A DNA stretch of 50,250 nucleotides. Origin: Algoriphagus sp. Its GTDB lineage: Bacteria > Bacteroidota > Bacteroidia > Cytophagales > Cyclobacteriaceae. Below, one piece after another: positions 43,867 through 50,250 of the stretch; the first letter of the stretch is position 1; each line of letters begins with the position of its first letter. The notes below the pieces were generated by a model. It did no database searches, had not been told where the DNA came from, and worked only from the letters and a program-made list of their open reading frames with translations. The stretch spans positions 1 through 50,250 of the forward strand of contig JAJTDZ010000008.1 of the NCBI GenBank assembly GCA_021298245.1, given 5' to 3'. Position numbers and translations under genes: made by a program.

Positions 43867-45105
43867 ATGCAACTCCTTAGGCTTAAGCAAAAAAGTGATT
43901 TTGGTTTCCATAGTGTACCTCTTCCTTCTTCAAAAAGTGAGTCCAATCGCGCATTGGTTATTGATGCGCTTACTCAAGGAAAAAATACCTTGAGCAATCT
44001 CGCCGAAGCGAGGGACACCCAAACCATGATTCGCTTGCTTGACAAAAACCCAGCAGTTTTTGATGTGCTAGACGCGGGAACGACCATGAGATTTTTGACC
44101 GCCTATGTGGCAGTCACCAACCAAAAAAAGGTGATGACCGGAACGCCTCGCATGTGTGAACGTCCCATCGCTATTTTGGTAGAAGCGTTGAGAACGCTTG
44201 GTGCAGACATTCATTACCTGGGTGCAGAGGGTTTTCCACCCCTAGCCGTTCAGGGGCTGCCTAAGCAAATCACAGATAGGGTAAAAATTAGAGGGGACGT
44301 TTCCAGCCAATACATTTCTGCGCTTTTAATGATAGCCCCGATTTTACCGCAAGGGCTACAGCTCCAACTGGAAGGAAAAATAGGCAGCCGCACCTACATC
44401 GAAATGACCCTCCAATTGATGGAACAATTTGGGATCCATTATACCTGGATTGGAGATACCATTTCCGTACCCCATCAATCCTACCTCCCAGCAGAGTTTG
44501 CTGTGGAAAGTGATTGGTCAGGGGCTAGCTATTGGTTTAGCTTACTGGCCTGCGCCGACTCAGGTTCCTTTTTCCTCAAAGGATTGAAAGAGAAAAGTCT
44601 ACAAGGAGATGCGGCTATCGTCAGCATCATGGGAAAATTGGGAATTCAAAGTACCTACCAGGAAGGAGGCCTACGCTTAGACAAAATAGCTGTGTCAGGA
44701 TTACAAGAATGGGACTTTACTCCTTGTCCGGATTTGGCACAAACCGTGGCGGTGAGCTGTGCTATTTTAGGTCAGCGCGCAGTATTTACTGGATTGGAAA
44801 GCCTGCGAATCAAAGAAACAGACCGAATCTTTGCCCTGCAGCAGGAACTGGCAAAATTCAATGCTTCCTTGAAAGAAATCTCCTCTACTTCTTTTCAACT
44901 TATTCCTTCAGTGACTATGCCTAGATCCGTACGGATAGATACCTATGAGGATCATCGTATGGCAATGGCATTTATGCCTTTGGTCACCAAAACTGAGGTA
45001 AGTATAGCCCATCCTGAAGTAGTAGATAAATCCTATCCTAGCTTTTGGAAGCAAGTGGCAGAGGTGGGAATTGAAATGGATTCTTTAGCATACTCCAAGC
45101 CATGA
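43867..45105 (+). CDS. aroA: 3-phosphoshikimate 1-carboxyvinyltransferase (EPSP synthase)
   Basis: AroA joins phosphoenolpyruvate to shikimate-3-phosphate. The 412 residues contain SSKSESNRALVIDAL (substrate-binding Lys and Arg), DAGTTMRFLTAYVA, the TGTPRMCERPI loop, DVSSQYISALLMIAP, GSRTYIEMTLQLM, LRIKETDRIFAL and YEDHRMAMAFMPL. It is somewhat shorter than E. coli AroA (427 aa). ATG 43867 is used; TTG 43852 would add five residues. Its stop overlaps the pheA start (ATGA). The neighbours aroC, aroD, aroE and aroK are not in the window. Confidence 0.93.
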   Translation: MQLLRLKQKSDFGFHSVPLPSSKSESNRALVIDALTQGKNTLSNLAEARDTQTMIRLLDKNPAVFDVLDAGTTMRFLTAYVAVTNQKKVMTGTPRMCERPIAILVEALRTLGADIHYLGAEGFPPLAVQGLPKQITDRVKIRGDVSSQYISALLMIAPILPQGLQLQLEGKIGSRTYIEMTLQLMEQFGIHYTWIGDTISVPHQSYLPAEFAVESDWSGASYWFSLLACADSGSFFLKGLKEKSLQGDAAIVSIMGKLGIQSTYQEGGLRLDKIAVSGLQEWDFTPCPDLAQTVAVSCAILGQRAVFTGLESLRIKETDRIFALQQELAKFNASLKEISSTSFQLIPSVTMPRSVRIDTYEDHRMAMAFMPLVTKTEVSIAHPEVVDKSYPSFWKQVAEVGIEMDSLAYSKP

Positions 45106-45920
45106 ACATCGCTATTCAAGGAATTCCAGGTTCATTTCATCACCAAGTAGCCTTGCAATGCTATGGAAATGAGGAGGTTATTTTGCCTTTTTCTACCTTC
45201 GAGGAAGTTGCCAAGGCAGTAGCTACGGGCGCTGCTGACGTGGGCATCATGGCTATTGAGAATTCTATAGCGGGAGCCATTTTGCCCAATTATGAACTTT
45301 TAGACCGCTACCAACTTCAAATTTTTGAGGAGTATTACTTGCCCATAGCACATCATTTGTTGGCATGTCCAGGACAAAAATTGGCGGATATCCTAGAAGT
45401 ACGCTCTCACCCCATGGCCTTGCTGCAATGCAAGGCTTATTTAGCCTCCTATCCTCAGTTGCAGTTGAAAGAAGATGTAGATACCGCTTCAGTTGCCAAA
45501 AAAATTGCAGAAGAAAAATTGATGGGGGTGGCCGCAATTGCAAGCGACATTGCTGCCTCTATTTATGGCTTGGAAATTTTGGCTTCTCAAATACAAACGG
45601 TTCAAAGAAATTTTACTCGATTCATTTTGCTTTCTAAAAATCCTGGCAGCCAAAAAAATATCGCCAATAAAGTTTCCTTCAAAATTACAATTCGAAATGA
45701 GGCGGGGGGATTGGCCAAATTGCTGACTATGCTGTACGAAAAGAATTTAAATCTGAGTAAAATTCAATCTATTCCTGTAATGGATAAGCCTTGGGATTAC
45801 GCATTTTTTATCGACGCAGAATTTTCAAACTATGCTTCCTACCAAGAAGCTGCTCGTAGCATGCAGCGGGATTTTGGTGAATTAAAAATTTTTGGAGAAT
45901 ACAGCAGTAGAAAAGAATGA
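45102..45920 (+). CDS. pheA: Prephenate dehydratase with ACT domain
   Basis: PheA turns prephenate into phenylpyruvate, the Phe branch. The 272 residues have a dehydratase domain (about 1-180, with IAIQGIPGSFHHQVA, GIMAIENSIAGAI, VRSHPMALLQC and the catalytic NFTRFILL, about 170) and a C-terminal ACT domain (about 190-270, NEAGGLAKLLTMLYEKNLNLSKIQSIPVMDKPWDYAFFID), which normally binds Phe for feedback inhibition. The ACT motifs resemble but do not exactly match the GALV and ESRP consensus (GGLAK, SKIQSIP). It is coupled at both ends by ATGA overlaps (aroA and the aminotransferase). Confidence 0.93.
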   Translation: MNIAIQGIPGSFHHQVALQCYGNEEVILPFSTFEEVAKAVATGAADVGIMAIENSIAGAILPNYELLDRYQLQIFEEYYLPIAHHLLACPGQKLADILEVRSHPMALLQCKAYLASYPQLQLKEDVDTASVAKKIAEEKLMGVAAIASDIAASIYGLEILASQIQTVQRNFTRFILLSKNPGSQKNIANKVSFKITIRNEAGGLAKLLTMLYEKNLNLSKIQSIPVMDKPWDYAFFIDAEFSNYASYQEAARSMQRDFGELKIFGEYSSRKE

Positions 45921-47074
45921 AGGGATTTGCTTCAAGAATTAACCAGGTAGAAGAGTATTACTTTTCTGCCAAACTCAGAGAGGTGCAGCAACTGATTTCT
46001 GAGGGAAAGCCTGTGATCAATCTTGGCATAGGTTCACCCGATCTACCCCCTGATCCTAAGGTAAGAGAGGCTCTGGCTCAGACTGCCCTCTTGGAACACA
46101 CCCATGGATATCAAAACTACCAGGGAATTCCTGCCTTAAGGGAGGCTATGGCCAAATTCTACTCAAAAAAATATCAAGTCACCCTCCATCCCCACCAAGA
46201 AATACTCCCTTTGATGGGATCCAAAGAGGGAATATTTCACTTGAGCATGGCTTTTTTAAATCCAGGAGATCAAGTACTTGTACCCAATCCCGGATATCCT
46301 ACTTACCAAGCGGTAACGCGCCTACTCTCTGCAGAAGCTATTCCATATACCTTGGATTTGACCAGAAAGGGAAGGCCAAATTTGGAAGCCCTAGAGGACT
46401 TGGATTTGAGTAAAGTCAAAATCATGTGGATCAATTATCCACACATGCCCACGGGAGCCCCTGGATCCTATGAAATCCTTAAGGAGCTAGTAGATTTTGC
46501 GAAGAAATACCAGATTTTGTTGCTACACGATAATCCCTATAGCCATATATTACATTCCAAAGCCTACAGCATTCTCTCCATCCCTGGAGCAAAAGAAGTG
46601 GCTATGGAACTTAATTCTTTAAGTAAAACTTTTCACCTCCCCGGCTGGAGATTGGGCATGCTTTGTGGAAGTGCAGAGCGAATTCAGGGCGTACTCAAAG
46701 TCAAATCCAATATGGACTCAGGGATGTTTTTAGGCCTTCAGCATGGAGCCATTGCCGCCCTTTCTTTAGGTGATCATTGGTTTGAAAGCCAAGAAATTCA
46801 TTACAAAAGAAGAAGACATCTGGTCTGGGAAATGGCCGAACAACTGGGCTTACGTTTCGATACCTCAGCTTCCGGATTGTTTGTATGGGCAAAGCTCCCT
46901 AAGCAAGTCACTTCCAGCGATTTGGTTGATCGATTGCTCTACGAAAAAAATATATTTATTACCCCGGGATCCATCTTTGGTACAGAAGGAGAAGGGTACG
47001 TTCGGATTTCCTTGTGTGTATCTGAAGATAAACTTCAAGAGGCCATTAATCGCATCTCAGATTTTACATTATGA
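45917..47074 (+). CDS. Class I/II aminotransferase (aromatic/aspartate-type) of the aromatic operon
   Basis: This PLP enzyme of 385 residues most likely carries out the last step to Phe and Tyr by amination of phenylpyruvate and 4-hydroxyphenylpyruvate; this is inferred from context. Family blocks are INLGIGSPDLPPD, HGYQNYQGIPALREA, GSKEGIFHL, VLVPNPGYPTY, WINYPHMPTGA, LLLHDNPYSHI and the PLP lysine K237 in SLSKTFHLPGWRLG. It overlaps pheA and tyrA by 4 bases each (ATGA), which supports the assignment. Confidence 0.87.
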   Translation: MKGFASRINQVEEYYFSAKLREVQQLISEGKPVINLGIGSPDLPPDPKVREALAQTALLEHTHGYQNYQGIPALREAMAKFYSKKYQVTLHPHQEILPLMGSKEGIFHLSMAFLNPGDQVLVPNPGYPTYQAVTRLLSAEAIPYTLDLTRKGRPNLEALEDLDLSKVKIMWINYPHMPTGAPGSYEILKELVDFAKKYQILLLHDNPYSHILHSKAYSILSIPGAKEVAMELNSLSKTFHLPGWRLGMLCGSAERIQGVLKVKSNMDSGMFLGLQHGAIAALSLGDHWFESQEIHYKRRRHLVWEMAEQLGLRFDTSASGLFVWAKLPKQVTSSDLVDRLLYEKNIFITPGSIFGTEGEGYVRISLCVSEDKLQEAINRISDFTL

Positions 47075-47919
47075 AAAAAATTCATCTCGTTGGACTAGGC
47101 CTTTTGGGTGGATCCCTAGGGCTTGCTGCTCGCCAAAAGTTTCCAGATCTTCTTGTGACAGGTCAGGACAGCAATCCTTCACACCTCCAAGAAGCCTTAA
47201 GCCTAGGTATTATTCAAGAAGCAAAAAATATTCCTGACTCGGATACGGATTTGGTTGTTTTGGCTACTCCAGCAGATAGCTTGGGACCGCTGTTGCTCGA
47301 AATGCTTTCGCAAATTGGTCCATCTACTCTTGTGATTGATTTGGGATCCACCAAGGCCAAATTATGTGCATTGGTAGCTTCTCATCCCAAAAGAGGGCAA
47401 TATTTAGCTGGACATCCTATAGCAGGTACAGAATATTCAGGCCCAAAAGCGGCCTTGGCAGAACTTTTTGATAGAAAGGTTATGATTCTCTGCGAGCTGG
47501 AGAAAACAGACCTCTTCCTGAAAGAAAAAGCCTATACCTTGTTTGATGCCTTAAATCTTAAACTCCGTTTTATGGATCCTGAGGAGCACGACCGGCATTT
47601 GGCTTTTGTCTCCCATCTGTCCCACCTTTCCTCCTTTATGTTAGGAAGAACAGTGCTTCAAAAAATGGAAGACGAAAAACATATTTTTGATATGGCCGGA
47701 TCTGGATTTTCTTCTACCGTACGATTGGCCAAATCCAGTCCAGCCATGTGGGCGCCCATCTTTATTGAAAACAAAGAAAATGTATTGAGTGCACTCGATG
47801 GGTACATTGCCAACCTGAGTGCATTTAGATCGAAAATTGCCAATGAGGACACTCGTGCACTCCTGGAGGAAATGGGAGAAATCAACGCGATAAAAGGAAT
47901 TTTAGATTTTGGGAAATAA
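47071..47919 (+). CDS. tyrA: Prephenate dehydrogenase
   Basis: TyrA oxidises prephenate to 4-hydroxyphenylpyruvate, the Tyr branch. The 282 residues have an NAD-binding Rossmann motif (IHLVGLGLLGGSLGLA, about 4-19), VVLATPADSL, DLGSTKAKL, HPIAGTEYSGP and the helical C-terminal domain with HDRHLAFVSHLSHLSSFML, DMAGSGFSSTVRLAKSSPAMW and NKENVLSALDGY. It lacks a separate ACT or chorismate mutase domain (the mutase is in the first gene). It is the last gene of the operon; no clear terminator was found after it. Confidence 0.94.
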   Translation: MKKIHLVGLGLLGGSLGLAARQKFPDLLVTGQDSNPSHLQEALSLGIIQEAKNIPDSDTDLVVLATPADSLGPLLLEMLSQIGPSTLVIDLGSTKAKLCALVASHPKRGQYLAGHPIAGTEYSGPKAALAELFDRKVMILCELEKTDLFLKEKAYTLFDALNLKLRFMDPEEHDRHLAFVSHLSHLSSFMLGRTVLQKMEDEKHIFDMAGSGFSSTVRLAKSSPAMWAPIFIENKENVLSALDGYIANLSAFRSKIANEDTRALLEEMGEINAIKGILDFGK

Positions 47920-48005
47920 ATACCTTTCATTCCCTAATTTTATTTTCATCCTCCCTTTCGAAGAAAAGAGTAGCGAAAAGTTCCATCCTTCACTTGAATT
48001 ATCTT

Positions 48006-48980
48006 ATGAAAAAAATTCTATTCTTTTTCGCCTATCTAGTTTTTCAAGTTACCCACGGCCAGGAAAGCTGGACATCAGTAAGCTATCAAGGTGAGCCTAT
48101 CCCTCGTCACGAAAGTTCCTTCGTCGCCTGTGGAGGCAAACTCTATGCACTTGGAGGCAGGGGCAATCGACCCGTGGAAGAATTTGATCCGAATACTTCT
48201 ACTTGGACCAAGCTAGCGGATGCGCCCATGGAAATCCACCATTTCCAAGCCATTGCTTACAAGGAGGAAATCTGGGTCGTAGGAGCATTGACGGGAACTT
48301 ACCCTCACGAAACCCCAATTCCTACTATTCTAATTTTCAATCCCAATACCCGTACCTGGAGAGAGGGACCTGCCCTACCAGCCAATCGGCTGCGAGGATC
48401 GGCAGGTGTGGTCGTCAGAAACGACAAGATCTACGTGGTCTGCGGGATACAAGATGGACACTACGACGGATTTGTTCGCTGGTTTGATGAATTGGACCCC
48501 AACACGGGAACATGGAAAACCTTACCCAGTGCTCCAAGGGCTAGAGATCATGTGAGCGCAGCCCTAGTGGAAGACAAACTTTACCTCGCTGGAGGCCGCA
48601 CTTCCTATGCTAAAATTGGAAAAGTACTGGAATTAACCAATAAAGAGGTTGACGTGTTTGATTTTGTCACCCAGAGGTGGTCTACCCTCGAAACCGAATT
48701 GCCTACACTTAGAGCAGGAAATTCGAATTTAGGCATTGGGCCTTACCTCGTCGTATTGAATGGGGAAAGCAGCAGCCAAACTCCCGCCCACGCGGAAGTA
48801 GAGGTGCTACACACCCGTACAGGTACTTGGTCTACCCTTCCTTCACTACTTCAAGGACGTCACGGCACTGGGGCGGCATTTTTACAAGGTAAAATTTGGG
48901 TATATGCAGGTTCGGGCAACCGAGGTGGGGGACCCGAACTCAATACCATGGAAGTATTGGAATGGAAAAACCCAAAGTGA
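48006..48980 (+). CDS. Exported kelch-repeat protein
   Basis: This 324-residue protein has a signal peptide (about 1-19, MKKILFFFAYLVFQVTHGQ) and six kelch-type repeats, each with a hydrophobic GGKLYALGG/GKIWVYAGS segment and a F/W-rich NPNTRTWREGPALP-type segment, so it likely forms a six-blade beta-propeller outside the cytoplasm. No enzyme motif is visible. It starts at ATG 48006 rather than TTG 47994. It is 86 bases after tyrA and in the same orientation, but its own transcription is more likely than membership of the aromatic operon. Confidence 0.85.
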   Translation: MKKILFFFAYLVFQVTHGQESWTSVSYQGEPIPRHESSFVACGGKLYALGGRGNRPVEEFDPNTSTWTKLADAPMEIHHFQAIAYKEEIWVVGALTGTYPHETPIPTILIFNPNTRTWREGPALPANRLRGSAGVVVRNDKIYVVCGIQDGHYDGFVRWFDELDPNTGTWKTLPSAPRARDHVSAALVEDKLYLAGGRTSYAKIGKVLELTNKEVDVFDFVTQRWSTLETELPTLRAGNSNLGIGPYLVVLNGESSSQTPAHAEVEVLHTRTGTWSTLPSLLQGRHGTGAAFLQGKIWVYAGSGNRGGGPELNTMEVLEWKNPK

Positions 48981-49008
48981 AGCCTTACTAGAATTTCTTT
49001 TCCCTATC

Positions 49009-49026
49009 TTGAGACTATGGTCTCAA
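49009..49026 (+). other. Short inverted repeat before the APC permease gene
   Basis: TTGAGAC (49009-49015) and GTCTCAA (49020-49026) form a 7-base stem with a 4-base loop, 13 bases upstream of the permease start. On the plus strand no T-run follows it, so it is not a normal terminator for the kelch gene. Confidence 0.5.
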
Positions 49027-49039
49027 AAAATCCAGAGAG

Positions 49040-50250
49040 GTGAATTCAAAGACTCCTACCCCGATAGAAGAAAAACTCCCACGAAATTTAGGTCTTTGGG
49101 GAATTTGGATGCTCGTTGTCAATGGACTGATTGGAGCAGGGATTTTTGGACTTCCCAGTGGAGCGGCAGCTTTAGCAGGAGAATACAGCGTATTGGTTTA
49201 TGCTTTCTGTGCACTCCTGATTTTACCCGTCATTTTGTGTTTTGCCGAACTTGGAAGCTATTTCCGAGGTACGGGTGGCCCTATTCGTTACGGAACCCTA
49301 GCATTTGGATCCTTTATTGGTTTTCAAGGGGGCTGGCTGTATTATTTAGCCAGATTAATTTCCTTCTCTGCCAATACAGTTTTATTAACCGATTCCATAG
49401 CTTATTTTATTCCTGGAGCAGGTGAAGGGCTAGGTAGAACAATTTCTCTTGGGATCATTTGCCTTGGTTTGGGAGGAATCAATGTCCTGGGTTCTGTAGA
49501 ATCCATTCGATCCATGACCCTATTCACGCTGATCAAATTCACGGTACTACTGCTCTTGCCCTTGGGAGGTTTTATCATCTTGGGTTCAGAGGTACTGCCT
49601 ACCTTTAGCTCTCCTATTCCCCCACAGGAAGATTTGGGAGCGGCTGCATTACTCTTGATTTATGCCTTTGTTGGGTTTGAAGGTGCTGTAGTGCCTGCCG
49701 GGGAAGCAAAAAAACCCGAAAGGGACATGCCCTTGGGATTGCTTTTAGGATTGGGGGTAGTAGCGCTGGTTTACATGCTTATTCAATTGGTCTCCCAAGC
49801 TGCAATTCCCGAGATTGGCCAGTCCAAAACTCCTCTCCTGGACGTATCAAATGTGCTTTTTGGTGTTCCTGGGGCGCTTATCCTCATGGTAGGTGTAACA
49901 GCCTCCGTTATTGCCAATCTGATCAGTTCCATGTTTTCGGCCACGCGCGTGACCTATGCCCTTGCTTTAGAAAAAGCCTTACCAGGATGGTTTGGGGAGG
50001 TTCATCCCCGATTTTTAACTCCTGCTAATTCCGTTATATTTTTTGGTTTAGCAGCTTTTCTGCTCTCCTTTTTTGGATCCTTCACCGCTTTGGCAGCGAT
50101 GACGGTGCTCTCAAGACTTTTTCTTTACATCATGAGTTGTGCGGCTATACCAAGACTTAGATCTCAATTTCAGGAAAAAGGAAGATTTATTTTGAAAGGT
50201 GGATACCTAATTCCCATGTTAGGAATCTTAGCTTGCCTCTGGCTTATGAC
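49040..50250 (+). CDS. APC superfamily amino acid permease, cut by window edge
   Basis: This is a proton- or antiport-driven permease of the amino acid-polyamine-organocation superfamily; the substrate is unknown. The visible 403 codons begin with a short hydrophilic N-terminus, then GLIGAGIFGLPSGAAALAG (helix 1 with the unwound GAGIF turn), PVILCFAELGSYFRGTGGPIRYG and about ten membrane helices, including YAFVGFEGAVVPAGEAKKPERDMPLGLL (helix 6 with its following loop) and FSATRVTYALALEKALP. The start is GTG 49040, with GAGAGG shortly before; the next ATG (about 49109) is inside helix 1. The frame is open to the right edge. It is 59 bases downstream of the kelch gene. Confidence 0.85.
   Translation, partial: MNSKTPTPIEEKLPRNLGLWGIWMLVVNGLIGAGIFGLPSGAAALAGEYSVLVYAFCALLILPVILCFAELGSYFRGTGGPIRYGTLAFGSFIGFQGGWLYYLARLISFSANTVLLTDSIAYFIPGAGEGLGRTISLGIICLGLGGINVLGSVESIRSMTLFTLIKFTVLLLLPLGGFIILGSEVLPTFSSPIPPQEDLGAAALLLIYAFVGFEGAVVPAGEAKKPERDMPLGLLLGLGVVALVYMLIQLVSQAAIPEIGQSKTPLLDVSNVLFGVPGALILMVGVTASVIANLISSMFSATRVTYALALEKALPGWFGEVHPRFLTPANSVIFFGLAAFLLSFFGSFTALAAMTVLSRLFLYIMSCAAIPRLRSQFQEKGRFILKGGYLIPMLGILACLWLM

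Noticed and set aside
48904..49425. 173-residue plus-strand ORF over the kelch end and permease start
   Set aside because: Out-of-frame shadow; the permease frame from GTG 49040 has clear membrane helices and family motifs.

Overview
The window looks like ordinary chromosome from a Bacteroidota bacterium, most likely the Cytophagales (Cyclobacteriaceae-like). I infer this from protein style and gene content: a DAHP synthase fused to a type II chorismate mutase, a lysyl-tRNA synthetase with a C-terminal extension, an LptD-like barrel, a DUF4197 lipoprotein-type protein, and MlaE/F/D encoded without MlaB or MlaC. Several upstream regions also carry the Bacteroidota promoter pattern TTG-N19-21-TAnnTTTG. 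I see no rRNA, tRNA, CRISPR array, insertion sequence or prophage.

Layout. 1-1466: 3'-truncated glucose-6-phosphate isomerase gene (pgi, minus strand), broken by an apparent frameshifting deletion. 1556-4079: mlaE-mlaF-mlaD lipid transport operon (minus). 4080-4722: AT-rich gap. 4723-10787: AddA/AddB-type helicase-nuclease pair (minus). 10920-13865: large FAD/Fe-S oxidoreductase, divergent from a YdcF-family gene. 14732-21212: SDR, 23S rRNA methyltransferase RlmD with a coupled unknown gene, a tandem-ATPase ABC protein, a Tat-exported class V aminotransferase fold protein, a DUF1801 protein and a MazG-like pyrophosphohydrolase. 21233-27225: comB-gcvT, two A-type Fe-S carriers, methylmalonyl-CoA epimerase, thiL, dtd and neighbours. 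27247-29563: a tightly coupled WD40-DivIVA-folB operon. 29602-36183: phosphopantetheinyl transferase, thioredoxin-like protein, SirB1-like protein, amidase, LptD and DUF4197. 36306-38091: an AT-richer block with a membrane protein and SDR facing a MerR regulator across back-to-back promoters. 38280-41208: lysS and proline dehydrogenase. 41449-47919: the aromatic amino acid operon. 48006-50250: kelch protein and a truncated APC permease.

The most interesting element is the leader of the aromatic operon at 41449-41667. It encodes a 36-residue peptide, not in the list of ordinary genes, in which 12 residues are Phe or Tyr, including a core YFSFFYFYF. A strong intrinsic terminator follows the peptide and stands just before the DAHP synthase/chorismate mutase gene. 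A 9-base segment inside the leader ORF is perfectly complementary to the 5' part of the terminator, giving a mutually exclusive antiterminator. This is the architecture of ribosome-mediated transcription attenuation, here sensing Phe/Tyr and controlling the DAHP synthase/chorismate mutase, aroB, aroA, pheA, aminotransferase and tyrA genes, that is, most of the route from erythrose-4-phosphate to Phe and Tyr.

Other points worth checking: the pgi lesion, a tandem ABC ATPase with complementary degenerate sites, an A-type Fe-S carrier without its C-terminal CxC, the WD40-DivIVA-folB operon, and a G9 tract inside addA. All coordinates and motif positions were read by eye; no database search or folding calculation was run.
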